The notes: a model not told the origin generated them from the letters alone. DNA of 64,000 nucleotides from Apostichopus japonicus (GCF_037975245.1 NC_092577.1:9027013-9091012); one strand, 5' to 3'; positions 36,952-50,791 are shown, counted from the stretch's first letter. Made by a program: numbers and translations.

Positions 36952-39036
36952 CCCCCCCCCCTCTTACGACTTTACAAAAACATTGTTCATAGGCAAAACT
37001 GCATGGTGTATGGAGCCAATTTTAGACCTAATTGGTAGTCTTATTATGCCTCGGAGTGCACCAATTACCATCAATGTTCAAAAAGAATTCAGAAGACGGG
37101 GCTACTGAGATTTGCATTCAAGAAGCCAACGACCACATCTCCGTTTTAAATTCTTCTTTCCACTCTGTCCTTTCCATAATAGTGTAGGCTCTACCTAAGT
37201 CAGTTGGGATCTGCCCCCCCCCCCCCTTGAAATCCTATATTAAAAATGGGGTCGATATAAGAGGGGTCTCATTCTCCTAGTCCTGCGAACCGATTTCAAG
37301 TAGTAGATATCCTATACATCTGCTATTAAAATGTGGTACATAGCTACATGTAGGTAACGTGATATAATGCGCACCTCTTTTTGTCAGGCGTTATTGTATA
37401 TAGGAATAATAACTGGTTGGGCAACATGGCCACCCAACGGCTATTTATCGAATAACTGTATTTTCTGATTTTTCATGCAATTATGCAATAGTGGTTTTAA
37501 CATCGGTCAGTTCAGTTTTCACACTTCACACTAGTTTTCTTTAGCACAACCTTAAGTGTAGACAAAGTTTTAGTCTAACTACGCCCCAGAATTGTTTCAG
37601 TCGGAGGACCCCCCACAACACCCCCTATATGGAATTGCATTCAACTACTCCACAGCAACACCATCAAAACTTTCGAATCCACTTAAAATAGTGTGATCAT
37701 AAAGGTTCATTCCCCTTTCTAACTTGATCGGGGAATTTTGGAATGTGAACCCACGTTACTGGGTACTAAAACATACAGGAGAGTCGATCTGCTTACAGGA
37801 TTGGAGAGGCAAACTTACCGATACAGTCCCCCAATGTATGCACATGCACCAAACAGAAATATACACAAATTAACCACACGATGTACCTCCTCCTATTATG
37901 TTCTACACCCTTCCCCATATCTATGTAGACATGTGACAAATCACTTGATTGGCGTACGAAGGGATCAAAAAATGAATGGGTTGGGTAGGGAGTCGGGAGG
38001 GGCAACCCAATTGAGCAAACAATGCACATTTTGTCATTACTGTTACCCACATGGAACACTGAAAAATTTCCAAATTTTTATATCCTTTTCTTTTCTTGAA
38101 AATCAACTTTGTCTTAAAATTGAAATCAGTAATTTAACCGAGATTCTCAACATTAAACTACTGGATCTAAACATTTCTTCGATTTATTTCAACCTCTTAT
38201 TTAATTTCAATCATGTAAAATGTCGAATTCTTTTTGTTTTAAGCTTTCGCCTTTTTACTAGAAAGTGTTTAGATCAAAATGTCGACTTGTCATCTAAAAA
38301 TATTAGCGTTTTATCTAAAACTTGTACATTTCTCTCGAAATTGCCATTGCATTTCTCGAAATCAAAATTTCTTTCTCATATAAATTTCAACTGTTTTATC
38401 TCAAATATAAATTTTTCTTGATGAGGATAGTACTAAGTAAAAAGGGAGAAAAAAGGGGGGGTGGGCTACATGAATTGACTATTAACATTATTGGTGAAAT
38501 GTCGACATAGTATTTTGATTTGGGCAATTACGAGGTACGTAAAAAGACAAAACATCGTTTGATTGCCTGACACTCTCTTTGCTGGTGCAAAGATTCAGCT
38601 GAATAATCCAACATTGACATGGAATGGAATTCTTTACAAAGATGGTTGGGGAGAGGAGGCCAGGAGGGGATGAACAGCGTTGTGTAGTTACATTTATTCT
38701 AATAATTTCATGATGAGGATCAAGTGTTTATTTGTAAATAAATATGTAATTTGACACAGACACGTTTTGTCCGCACGATGTGTCTGCAAGATGTGTATGA
38801 CTGAACAAGGGTGTTCTTTTTTATTGTTATTCCATGTAGGTTTTAATATTCATGTTCTCCTTCAAATCATTTGAAACAGACGGTATTCACACTTTTGTGT
38901 TTATTGTTTGTTTATGCATCCGCTAGCAGATATTAGGGTGGGGGAATGTGTAAATAAAATGCTTTTGGCCCACATTGTAACCATTGGTGTGTGTGGGGGG
39001 GGGTGGGGCGGACTAACACCCTACCGCTCAGAGCCT
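36952..39036. other. Noncoding; low-complexity open frames only
   Basis: The long open frame at 37738-38421 lacks an ATG, is low in complexity in its second half and has no domain. Poly-C and poly-G tracts occur near 36952 and 38996. Nothing else is supportable. Confidence 0.5.
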
Positions 39037-39087
39037 TATATAGAGAGAGTTGCGACAACTCGGGTCCCGGAATTTTCGATCACGTGA
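39037..39087 (+). promoter_or_regulatory. Possible core promoter of the THAP gene
   Basis: TATATA at 39037-39042 and a TCACGTGA E-box palindrome at 39080-39087 lie about 100-145 bp upstream of the THAP ATG. The local sequence is less AT-rich than its surroundings. The role is inferred from position. Confidence 0.35.
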
Positions 39088-39180
39088 CCTCATGGCACCA
39101 TTTTGGGGCCAACTAATTCTGGCCGTATGATCGACAACAACGTACGTTCGAGCAGTCAACATCTGCGCTGCCATCACAAA

Positions 39181-39333
39181 ATGCCTGGCTGTTCAGCGTG
39201 GGGCTGTTCAAATCGTCCCGAAAACGGTTCAAAACTTTTCAGATTCCCAACAAACCTAGATAGGAGGAAAACATGGGAGGCAAAAGTAAACAGGCTTCAC
39301 TGGAAGGCGAACTCCAATCACAAACTTTGTGAT
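39181..39333 (+). CDS. First exon of a THAP zinc-finger protein
   Basis: The exon starts MPGCSAWGCSNRP, continues with KLFRFPTNLDRRKTWEAK and ends NSNHKLCD at a donor GAT|GTGAGT, phase 0. Cys-x4-Cys, the Phe-Pro, the Trp and the third Cys are spaced as in a THAP domain, a C2CH DNA-binding finger used by THAP transcription factors and by some transposases. The His-Phe that completes the zinc site should be in the next exon, which I could not find downstream. The gene may be broken, or its second exon may be far away. Confidence 0.75.
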
Positions 39334-41562
39334 GTGAGTACTTCACCTAGGCCTAGTACAATGAACTAAGATTCGTAACACTAGCCCTAGCCTAGTCCAT
39401 AACCACAGGGATGTAAGTCTTCCGTATTTTTACGGAAATCCGGTTTTTTTTTTAATTCCAATAAAGTTCCACAAAATTGTACAAATATCAAATACACAAC
39501 GCGGCAAAAATGCCTGGCCCGTTGCAGCAAGCTAACTTCAATTTTCACTCATCGATCAACCAAAATACCATTTCCTGTTACACATCGCATTGCACTGTAC
39601 AACATTGAGTGTGCTATGTGAACATCGTTGCGTACGTGCGAACTTCAAATCGCCATAGCTCATTTCTGTCGTTGAAAAACCTTGCCAAATTCACGTTGAT
39701 TCGTAACTGCTGGTGCTCGACATAAGTTTCGGAAATAACGCTTGTGATATTTGTGAGCGGCTAAATCTACGGGATACGCATATGATAGTCGATATTCGTG
39801 ATCGTTTTCAAATGTGAGACTGTTTTTTATTCCGGATTTCGCTGCGACGTATTCGTTACTTGGAGCTAGCCTAACATAACGATAGTGTGTAAGTAGTCAG
39901 AACTAGGGGTATGATGTGTTAGAGCGCTAATACTTTTGAGCTAGCCTAACATAACGATAGTGCGTAAGTATTCAGAGCTAGGAGTAGGATGCGTTAGGAC
40001 GACATTCCCCCGGTTTCTCCGAATAGTTTTCCGGGATTTTTTGGCTGCACTTACATCCCTGATAACCAGGACTGGGTCACACCACACAGTCCTTACAGCT
40101 ATGTATGGTGCACTGTGCAGTGTACATACACGCATAGGTAACATCACAGAAAACAGAGAATAAATTTCAGGCATGAAAATGGTCTATTTTTAACAAGTTC
40201 TGATCAAGAAAGTTGCGATGTTGGGATGAGATCTGTTATAAGGTGCATAAAAATATCTCTGCAAAGTTTAGTGGGTATATTCCTTAAATTGAAGGCTCCA
40301 GCGTGGCAAGACAAATCGGGGATCTATGAAGCACAGTGCGCAATACAAATCACCAAGGGCTAGCCTAGCCCCCTAATGAAAAACTGCTTGGCTCCATTGA
40401 GTCATGAGCTTGTTCGGATTATTATTTATGAAAATTTGGGTGGCGATCTGGCAGACCATTGCAATGATTAATCATTCTGCTTTGCACTTGATGATTTGAA
40501 TTGAACTGGTCCAGAACTCCACTACAGTATCTTTTATGAAATAATATTGAAAAATTAGGTTACTAAAATATCACTGTAGGCTAGGTAAAAATATTTCCTA
40601 GAACATTGTGTCCTGTTAGAGGATAGCAGGTAAAACTAACAGAGTCAACTGAAAACCATAGGCCAAATTAGGCTCAGGAATCATGTTTGTCCATGTCATA
40701 CATAGGTACGGTATACAGATCCTAATTCATATTCTTACAACCGGGCAGTTCCAAGCAAAAGAGGACATAACCCAGAAAATTCAATTTGACTGAGCCTAGG
40801 CCTAGCATTTTACCATGGTTGGCGGGCAACTCACCCCCCCCCCCCCCAGCAATCCCCCCCCAAAAGAAAACTTCTCTAATTTTCGACTTCTGACAACATA
40901 TTTATGCTTCTGTTGGGGGGGGGGGTTGTCCGGGGGGTGTTGTCTGGTCACAATTACCTTATCCATTAATAATAGAAGCCCATGCCTAGTAATAGAGGCT
41001 CAATTGGAATTCTCTAGCACAATAAACATAAATTATATACTGGGGAATCGATCGCCATATTCAAGGATTTTTTATCACCTGAATTATTCTGTTCAAAAAA
41101 AAATCACTGCAAATTAAGTATTTTGGTGGATCAGAATTTGCTTTACCAGAGTTGACCACTTTTTGATGAAAATAATTTACTTTTATTTTGGCCTTCCATG
41201 TCCCATGTACTGTGGAATGCCCCATTTCAAAGCTGTTTAGTTTTATTTTGGTGTTATAATGTAAAACAGTTTTTAGTTTTGCTGCTATGCAGAAATTATT
41301 AGTTTACAAAATATAGTGTTGCATGAAAATCTTCATTTGTTTTACTTTAGTATTTGTCTGTTTACTCTTTGTCTGTTTAAATTGTATTTTTTACTGGACT
41401 TATGGGTTACACATCTTAAACGTGTTAAGGCATAAATGTGTAATGCCTGGTAGGAATTGTAGATATACTTCCACAATTTTGTCCGTATATACTGTAAATG
41501 CCCTTCCCTTGCCCTATTTCATTGCCCTATTTCCCGGCAGAGAGTTATATTAAACAGATATG
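39334..41562. other. Intron or intergenic, no exon seen
   Basis: I searched for an acceptor followed by a codon pair His-Phe to complete the THAP finger and found none. A 42-bp direct repeat (GAGCTAGCCTAACATAACG) occurs twice near 39860 and 39938. Poly-C and poly-G tracts are near 40835 and 40915. Confidence 0.4.
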
Positions 41563-41728
41563 CAGAGGATTGTGCAAGTAACCACAATGTAATCATGATT
41601 GTAATCACGATTACATTACAATGTAATCGTAATCGATTACTTCAACTTTAGGCTGTAATCGTAATCGTAATCATACATTCTCAAGTAATCGTAATCGATT
41701 ACATTCAGATGTAATCGCCCCAAGCCTG
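41563..41728. repeat. GTAATC/GATTAC palindrome-rich element
   Basis: The block is built of repeated GTAATC, CGTAATCGATTAC and ATTACAATGTAATC, able to fold back on itself. It starts CAGAGGAT and ends AAGCCTG, weakly hAT-like. The 8-bp flanks do not match, so the class is uncertain. Confidence 0.5.
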
Positions 41729-44700
41729 ATGTGATTGGTCCATTTAGTTACCATAGCAACCAATTTTCAAAGACCTAGCTTCATGATTCTGTGCACCATG
41801 TCAGTACCAGTCACATGTCCAAATATCAACTTCATCAGCCATTGCTAGCTCAAGTTACAGTTAATCCCAATTTTGACCAATCACAGGCTTTGTTTGGTTA
41901 CCATGGCAACAATGGAAGAATGTACATTATTCCGCAACTGTGCAATATGTGTTACAATATGATATATAACCAGTCATAATACAATTTGACCGTACCAGAA
42001 TATCAACTGTTGAATTTGGACTTCCAAATGTGCCAACCTCATCCCCTTGAACTTGAGCGCAGCCAATCCCTCCCCCCCCCCTCCCGTTCGACACTCGACG
42101 CCCTACTTACACAGCCTCGGCGCCCAAAAGCACCACAACATTATCAGGCCAAAAATAAAACCCAGAATCCCGCTCACACTTCTACAATGCCATCGAAAAA
42201 TTCCCCTTTCCACCTGAACGCCCATTCCCACACATACTGTATGTTGCCCAACTTGGTGTGGGGGGGGGCGGACTAACACCATATCGCTTAGGGGAAATGT
42301 CAATGATAGCTCCATCTACTTGATAGAGGTTGTGTTGTATTATTCACTTCCTCGACCCCTTCCTTACTACATATCCAATTGACGTCAGTTCTTAAACTGT
42401 CTGTTTCCACCGGGCATATATAACGTTGCGTACATTTACTTCTATTGGCGCCAACATGTCTGTTATAAATCTCAAACATCACCCGCGAAAAGCTACGAAA
42501 CACCTGTATATGAATATCGGTGACTCATGCTATTGAATACCTGTTCACATCTAGTATCTATCACTGACAATGAATGGTTTAGTGTATGTTAGTGGAGTTG
42601 CAGAGTACGTAGTGTATTCGTGGGAGTTGTGTGTTACAATTGACTTGTTTTTAAGATGGATTATTTAATTGAGAGGAACCGCTGTTAATAGCTAAAACAG
42701 TAATTATTGATCAGTGAGATAATTTGACGGTATGGTATAGAGGCATAGGCTAGGATGTGTACAAAGGTCATGCCAAACTTAGGTAGGCTATAGGCTAGAC
42801 TAGTAATAAAGTTAGGCTATGTTAAAAAATGTCAAACATCACCCGAGAAAAGCTAGAATTCATACTTTTAACTCAGAAATAATAAAAATCTTAGCCTAGT
42901 TGTTGACTGATTATCAGATAAGTCCATGTTAAAGCATATCTTAACTATAAAGGAATTGAATAAAATACAATCGAGACACTGAGTTTTCTTTAGGAATCTT
43001 AAATTAAGCAAAGAATAAAACCAGCGATTGACATTCTAGGTGAGCTGATGCCTATCCTTTACTTCGAAAACAATGACTTCATTCTAGCTAAGAAAAAGTA
43101 TCCATAGACAAACTGTAGAAACTTTGTTTTCCCTTCAAAAATCTTAAATCACAGAAAATTGTTCAACTCGAGTTTAATCGTACATAACATAGCCTTATAG
43201 GCAGGCATTAATACAAGTCAAACTACAACATTTCACAATTATTATTGTAATCACCTAACTTACTAAATCTACCAGGTCGGAAATTTGAGCCAATTGTGTG
43301 AGAAACCTGCAGCCTTTTACCGAGCAGGCTGACTGAAATAATATTAATAAATAATTGATTATTAGTTAAATGACCTAACTCCTGCCAATATACCTGACAC
43401 TTTATGTGAAATATAGTTTTGTTAAATACTGTATAGGGCCTAGAACTTTGAGCCTCTATAAAACAGTTTCCAATTTAAGTTTAATAATAATAAAATGCAA
43501 TAAATAGTTATTAAAACGAAATCTTTCGTCCATGACTTTTCAGCAGCAACTAGATCGTGGTGTTCTACTCACAACTGGTTTTGTCTTAATTTTGCCCACT
43601 TAATTATAAAAGCCGTAAGTCATTTCCAAGCCAACAGACCATGATATTTATTTTATTTAATTGAAAGTGCGCCACTTCTTTTACGCTGCTGCAACGTTCG
43701 CCAGAGCCGTAGCAAACTTGTAATTAACTGATTTATCTCTCGTGTTTGTAAATCGATATATGTCCGCTAACTGTTCACACCCTCTGAACTCCATTGTAAC
43801 AGAATATTTTACAATAAGATCCAATCAACCCGAATAAACCTAAAAGTAATAATTAATTAGTATAATTAAACCCTCAAGGATATGAAGTGTTTCAAGATAA
43901 CAATATTATTTGTAATAAATATATAAAAAGCGGATGGTACTATGTAATTGTAAGAAATGAAATGATAACGTTTAGAAAGTTAAGATCATAAGAGTTACTC
44001 AATTTAGGAATATCTACAAGCGCAAAGAAAGAAAAATGTTACATTTAAAAAAAAAATCCACTAGAAGTTATGTCACACTCACACCGTAACTTAGAAATTA
44101 ATTTGATAACTAAACACAGGTAGACATCATCTTTTAAACAAATCGTATTGATTGGAAATAATTATAATTCAAGCAAAATCGTAGGATTTGGATCAATAAT
44201 TAAATAAATTGTATATTGAAATTTGAGTTTAAGCCTCATCAACCTTCTCTCTTGAAACTTGAATTTGATCTACATCTGCTTCTCTAACTTGCATTTTAAT
44301 TATAAGAAACAACCTATTGATTTAAATATAATTCTTTCAAATCTTAAACTTTGTAAAAACCTGGTATTATAGTTAAAGTGGAAGTTTCCTTTTCATGATT
44401 CCTATTACATTAGTGACTAATATTTTCATTTAAATTACATTTTTCTTCTGAAAGTTCTAAATTAAAACACAAATAAATTTGATCAATATATTTTTTTTTT
44501 CAAAAGATAGAATAATCTCAATTCTTGAGTACCCATTTTTATAAAATTCTCAATCCGTCATTGAGATTGGTGTCCTATTATAACTAATAAATTAAATATG
44601 TAGCCTCACAGTCTTGCTTTATTAAACCTTACTTGCTATAAAACCTTTAATTAAATATTTAATTGTAAAACAATGAAACTAACCCTTTAATCCTACATTA

Positions 44701-44969
44701 CTACTTTATTTTCCTCTAATCTCATCTAATTATTTTTGTTAATATTTGTCTCCCCTTAAAATCAATCCTTTATTTCCGTTGCATTAACTAAATTCCTTTT
44801 TTACAAATAAACACAACCTAACGTCCTAGTTTATCGCTTTACTTTCCTTTATATTTATTCCGTTATTGTTATTATTTATAATATCATAATAATTATTCTA
44901 ATCCTTACCAAATCCAATATATTTATCTCTATCTACTTTAATATCAGTAACTCTATTCTTTCATTCTAG
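41729..44969. other. AT-rich noncoding stretch
   Basis: No supportable exon was found. From about 42550 the sequence becomes very AT-rich with dense stops in all frames, up to the acceptor of the LRR-like exon. TATATA-type and GC-tract repeats are present, but there is nothing I can name. Confidence 0.45.
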
Positions 44970-45175
44970 ATTCCTATCTCATGTGTGTATCTAGTGTTCT
45001 GCTCTCCTAGAGTTGATGAGTCTGGTCTGAACCTTATCCTTCAGTCTGGTCTCTCTCTCTCTATCCCAAGTTCTCTCCAGAGGCTGGAGATCTTTGACAG
45101 CAGGAGACTAACTAATGAAGAGTTGGCGGCCATCTTGTCTTACTCCTCACAGTGTACAAGCTTCAAGGAGCTGCT
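44970..45175 (+). CDS. LRR-like exon of an NLR-type gene
   Basis: The acceptor TTCTTTCATTCTAG precedes an open frame. Its core reads SIPSSLQRLEIFDSRRLTNE then ELAAILSYSSQCTSFKELL, followed by the donor CT|GTAAGT (phase 2). The spacing of Leu, with LQRLEI and FKELL, fits the leucine-rich repeat units at the C-terminus of NLR receptors, which usually sit on short separate exons. A second acceptor at 45010 would shorten the exon. It lies 40 kb downstream of the NACHT exon on the same strand. It could belong to the same gene or to a neighbouring NLR whose NACHT exon is outside the window. Its function would be ligand sensing or autoinhibition. Confidence 0.5.
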
Positions 45176-48100
45176 GTAAGTTTTCCGGTGTAGATGTTAG
45201 AATCATCATAACAGTTAAACAGGGAGTTTATTTATTTAATAAAAGTTAACAATATTAAAGGAACAATAGAGAATGTAAAGTCTGCTGTAAGTTTAATGTC
45301 AAGGATTGGATTTAATTAGTTTAGTTGGATTTATATGAATAATTAGGTCATCGCGAAAGGAATTATGTAGGATGTTATAATAAATAAAACAAAATATAAT
45401 GGATTAATACTATTAATCCATAATATTTTGTTATTACAATTTGACAAGAAATAAGCTAAATGTATATTTATTCCCATAATTTGTGTCATAATTTTAAGCA
45501 ATAATTTAAAAAGTCATCGTGAGCTTCAGCTTTTTATAATTCATAACTTTGAACAAAAATTGTTTAATATTTAAATATTCCTCGTAAAAATATTACAAGA
45601 TACTTGATTCGATCATGATGTCGATGCTTTGCCCTTTACAATTAAGTGTAATTGAATCCCTCACCCCAACCCCAACCCTCACTTAAAACCCATTCAAACA
45701 AAGGTTTCACTCAGTACATTCCCGACACCTCCTATTTACCAATCTATTGTTACCCCTACCTACCCCCTTCAGCTATAACCGTCATTACACTATTTTTTTC
45801 TTCGCAGTTTCCATTTAAAATGTGTTTATACCCTCCTCCTACCCTAACCCTATCATCACCCTCTTTGTTCCTTTCACCGAGCGTTTTTTTATTATTACCT
45901 CCAGCTCCATTATCAACTACATGTGTTTTCTTTGTTTCTTCATGTCCATTATTTCCTTCACATTGGCCTACTAAGAATATATTGTAGTTTTATAGACAGA
46001 GACGTAAACCTCGCTAATACGTCAATTTATTTCTTTTTCTCAGATAAGATTCATAAGTCAAATTGGTTACACAACGAATATATTCAGTTAAATATATCGC
46101 TACTCCTCTCGCCTTCATCAGTTCCTCAGACCAACCTCATAAAATGTTTCCCATTTCCATCCTTACACATTCACGTTAATGTTATCAGTTGATATGATCC
46201 ACAGTGTATGACGTGTTACTAAAAATAATGAAAGAAATATTTTAGTCACCCAATCCCGCCTCACCCGACACTCCAAAGAAACAGGGAAAAAATAGTCAGT
46301 AAACCTTAAATAAAATATCATATAAATGAGAATTATTCAGCATGTCATAACCTCAATGCCATTCCAGGAGTAACTTGTAACCACGGAAAATGTATCAAAG
46401 AAAAGTATTATACGTTGGTAGTATAGCTTGGTCGGATTATAAATAAAAATGTAATACAGATCTATAATTATTCACTTTCTAGACGATCAATGCCTTATCC
46501 CAATCCCCGTGTTCAGTATTCTCTTCAGTAAGTTTAGTCTAACCTCCTCCACCCTTCAGACACCCTATACCTGCTCCCGCCACTGCCCCTCCCTTTCGCA
46601 CCCCCACCCCCCTTCAGAGAGATTCATTTGTATGATTTCAGAGAGCCCATTAAATCTATTCCATGTTTCTACCCGATAACATCATCACCGTTTTAGTACA
46701 CCCAGTAGGCCTATTCTACTTCTACAATAGTTTCCTGTACAACTATATGCAGCGCTTATATTATACACAGACGATTGATTTAAACGATTTATGTTCTTAA
46801 GCAAGTCAATAGTAAGAATGTCACACCTGGAACTCCCGTAAATATCTCATTAGTATAATAATAGATGACACGAACCAGTTTTACATCATGAAGTTATCAG
46901 TTTCATCAGAAACAGGTAAGCAACCATTTGCCCATTGTACCCCTCAAACATTGTCAGTTAACGTATCAAAGTAGCCATGGAAACAGACATTAAGTAGGTC
47001 AGTAGGTGTACAGCAGAGACTATACAGACAATATGTTTGTATATGCACAGTATCCCTCTCGTAGACTTTGAAGTGAACAACATATTAGCAGGTCTGTCAA
47101 ATATTCTTTTCACAGAATACATACTGGTTTTAGTATTAAGGTCTCGGCATTTGGTTTAGTTGAGACAGACTGAAAACAGCTTAGCTTGATAATCGCCATA
47201 TAGTAAGGAGAGGGTGATATTATAACGATTTTCTTCTTTAACAACATTTATGTATTTCACCAAACTCTTAGCAATCATAACAATCATAATGAATAATAAT
47301 AAGGTTCAAGGTTTCACATACTCCCTCTACCCCTACCACCAGCCCGGTTAATTCATATCGGCCCCATGCCAGATCTGTGTGTGGTTGATGTTAAATGGTT
47401 TTTTGCCATAAAATAATAACAATTTTAATGATAAGACCAAAAAACAATCGCATTGCTGAAAAAGAGGTAAAACGATGGTTGTATAATCCTCACATGTCAA
47501 ACCACAATCCATATATTTAGGTCTATTTACTTGTAGGTTAAGTAACCAGTATAAAGACACTTAGTGTAGACTTTTGCAAATGTTTGCGATGATACCGTCT
47601 ATTTACCGTGTCAGGGGCGACGGAGCCGTGAAAGAGGGTTGGGTGGGGTAGGGGTGGGGTGGGAGACTGATTGAGTACATGCTTTGTCAGTATCATAATA
47701 ACCCTGGAAAGTGCATGGCCTTCGTGGTTTAATGGAAACAACCAGTTCCCAACTTTGTAATTAACAGTGCTCTCTTGTTGTTGTGTTTTTGTAACAAGTG
47801 CATTCATGCCTAAAACATTGCTATTAAAAAATAATAATGATAAAACATGCAGTTCAAAAGTACCGGTATAAAGAAACATTTTTTGAAAACATTCAAATAC
47901 TTTAATTTGTGAAGGGGAACGCACGGAGAATTCATTTTGAGAGGTTTAACATAATTTCAGAGTCTAGTGGAATCTTGCGTAAAATCAAAGTCACATGCTC
48001 CACTGCCCCTCAGTGTTTGTGCTTCCATTAAACATTTCTTTGCGAATCAACAAAGATCGCGTTAGTGTGGTTCTTAATAAAGTACGAACAGGAAGTTGTA

Positions 48101-48849
48101 GCAACTCCTTGGTATGAACAAGAAGTCTGATATTTGGGACACGTGCAGTTCTTCACTGAGAACATCGTTGAAGAGAAAGATTCGATTGTGTAATGGTATG
48201 GTTAAATAAATTCTTTTCAACTCCACAAAAATGTTAGAAGTTTGTACAATTTCATTTAGATCAATGACAAAAAACAATGCGTGCAATGTTATAACATTAT
48301 TAAAGGGTGGTAATGAAAATACATACGTAATAATAAGGAATCTTGGTATATCTGCCTTGTTCATGCAATTGCAACATTTTGTGTTTACCTTTTTACTGAA
48401 ATCACCCGGGAGGATCAGTTGTTTCGCCCAGTAAAGAATGTTACTATGTCCTCGACCCTCCTACCCCTCTCCATTCCATTCTTCCTCCGTTTCAGTTCAA
48501 GTGTTTGCAGGTTCGTCATCCCGCTATTACATAGAAAAATGTAACTTGTAGCATCTTAAAATTATTTTGAGATTAAGAAACAATAATTTAGCTTAAGTTT
48601 CATTATTTCTAGATTTATATTTTACCAGTGAACTCTAACACTTCGAGTGATTTATGTCAACTTTATCACTTTAGTTATATCAAAGACGTAGTGTTTGTAT
48701 GACGCGAAGGTACTTTCTTGCCGTACAAGCAAAGCGCTATCAGTAGAATGAGTGGTTTCAGTATAATGTCGCATGACGTCATTCTCCCTACTTCAATTCT
48801 ATGATCCATTCTAATTTATTTTTCGTGGGATCGTTGAAACACAAAACTT
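45176..48849. other. Noncoding, no further LRR exon seen
   Basis: I looked for additional LRR exons with the same frame and splice pattern and did not find any. Pyrimidine-rich tracts at 45650-45960 give long proline-rich open frames that I regard as chance. Confidence 0.45.
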
Positions 48850-49096
48850 ATGATTATAATTAATTCTGATCAGAATGATCAATCAGATGTGATTTATTTA
48901 TTTGTTATTTTGTTGTTTACTTTGTTTATCTTCATTGATTTGATAATAAACCTGACTAGGAGGACATTCTTCTACGTCTTCTACATCTTACACGATGATT
49001 ACTCTACTTCTCGCCATAGGTTTTCTTCATACTATCTGCCAGACACTATTCCTGTTGGATCCATTCCATCATCATTGAAGTCAAGAAACGCGAAAG
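48850..49096 (+). CDS. Possible first exon with one transmembrane segment
   Basis: An ATG-initiated frame: a short polar N-terminus, a strongly hydrophobic segment (IYLFVILLFTLFIFIDLII), then an Arg-Arg and polar region, ending at a donor AAAG|GTACTG. Full CRE palindromes lie 69 bp before the ATG (48774) and just after the donor (49109). The layout suits a type II membrane protein, but the sequence is AT-rich and the hydrophobic codons may be chance. I do not recognise the family. Confidence 0.22.
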
Positions 49097-49927
49097 GTAC
49101 TGTCACAATGACGTCATGATGGACATTTCAAATTTCTTACATTTATTTAAAGGCCTTATCAACCAGCCAACTATGTGAATTTCTTTTGACATGTAGATTG
49201 CTGTTGATTCACATACAAGAGATTAATGGATCAGCAACACATGATTGCAATTTTAAATGAAGGAGACACCAAAAACAGAGTCTTGTGATAGTAAACAACA
49301 AATCGAATAAAAGAAATGTAACAACACTTAATATTGCTAAGCTTGGTTGAGTTAAGAGATAAGTCATATTCCTTACATTTCGCTCTTTCGAGATCACTGC
49401 CGTATAAGATGTTTTTTGAGAGTAGCAATCAAATCAACTGATGCTATAAATCTCTTTCCGAAAGGAAGGGGTATCATACACTTTGGGCAACCTAATTACA
49501 CTGTGACAATTATTGTGTAAGGTTTTGAAGTAATGTTGTGCCCCTCGGAGTCTGTGAACCCCCACCCCCCCCCCCCCGACAAACACACACATTTAAACAA
49601 ATCCACACCTCCCCTTAAAACCATTCTTGCAATCTGAATTGCAGAATAACGCCGCAAAGTGTAACTTAATTCTTGTGTAAGTTCCGCAAACGAAGTTTTT
49701 TTATCTGAAATTGCTGCAAAGTGTATTACAACATAAACGAAAGCAAAACAGAGACCAAACATGTATCGGAACTGTTGGTACTAGATGTACCGTAATAGGA
49801 ATATTCTAATGTGTAGCATTACCATAAAGACTTTATAAAGGCAAAAATAAGACACTCGTTCTGCAGTGTTTTACAGGAACAGAGGGTCTTCAGAGCCGAC
49901 ATCATATATGGGGAGGAAGGTGGGGGG

Positions 49928-50791
49928 CAGGGCCGTCTAAAGAGATCACCGGGCCCTGGGCCCGGCAATGGAGCGGGGCCCCTCAATCAAGTGAGTTCGA
50001 AAAAAGTTGCGTGAAAAATTGACATTCTTGACAATCGCTCAAGCATAGCATGCCTGCATTTACCACCCCTCCCTATGTCGCGCATTAAGCATAAAACTTG
50101 AGCTGGATAACATACGTGATATATCTAAAAGCTGAAATACATTATAGAAGAGTAATCTTCCAGTTGCCCTCCATCCCTTCCCTAACAATACTGGACTCAC
50201 CATTTGTAACACCCTTGTGTTGAGTCTTTCAACTGGGGAAACTAACGGAACTTGCGGCATTTCTTGATCGTAAACTGTTGTATGATTGTCTGAAAGTCAA
50301 TCTTTTTGAGGATGTCGCTTTCTATGCACATGAGAGAGAGCCTATTAAGTCGCTGTTGCCCCATTCTGTTTCGGAGATTATTCTTGATTAGTTTTAACCT
50401 TGAAAATGAACGTTCCCCATAACAATTTGTAACCATCATGCATAGGACAATTCGGAGGGCAATTTACCGGATATATTCTCCTGGGTGAGAATTGCATTGA
50501 ACAAATGACTGGTGCTCGGACCGCGAACCCGAGTTGTCTGGTGTTGTAAGCCTTCGGGGCATTGTATATTCCAGGGTTGCCAACTCAGATTCGAATATTT
50601 AATGTCAAACTCTCAAGTGTTTCACCAACTCTCGTCACAAGTTGACAAGTATCGAATTCAATCAGGCATAATGGCGTATTCAATAAGTTTTCCTCCCAGA
50701 TTAAGACATGGGGTTACTACGATTGCGGGGCCCCTGACATCGCGGGGCCCTGGGCCAGGGCCCAGTGGGCCCATGCATTAAGACGGCCCTG
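49928..50791 (-). mobile_element. Internally deleted hAT transposon
   Basis: Inverted ends CAGGGCCGTCT (49928) and AGACGGCCCTG (ends 50791), with further GC-rich similarity (GGGCCCTGGGCC blocks) inside both ends. Flanks are G-rich, so an 8-bp target duplication cannot be resolved. The interior keeps the C-terminal coding end of a hAT transposase on the minus strand. Confidence 0.75.
50242..50463 (-). pseudogene. hAT transposase C-terminal fragment
   Basis: The minus-strand frame contains CYGERSFSRLKLIKNNLRN and GQQRLNRLSLMCIE, followed by LKKIDFQTIIQQF. This is the hAT dimerisation region (ERSFS..., RL..L....IE). A complete hAT transposase is usually 500-700 residues, and here only about 70 remain. 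The catalytic part and zinc finger are missing, so the copy cannot move on its own. Confidence 0.8.

Noticed and set aside
37738-38421. 227-codon plus-strand open frame
   Set aside because: No ATG start, no domain, low-complexity Phe/Ser/Asn-rich second half, no splice sites; chance open frame.
45652-45987. Proline-rich 111-codon frame
   Set aside because: Arises from a C/T-rich tract and starts without ATG; no splice support.
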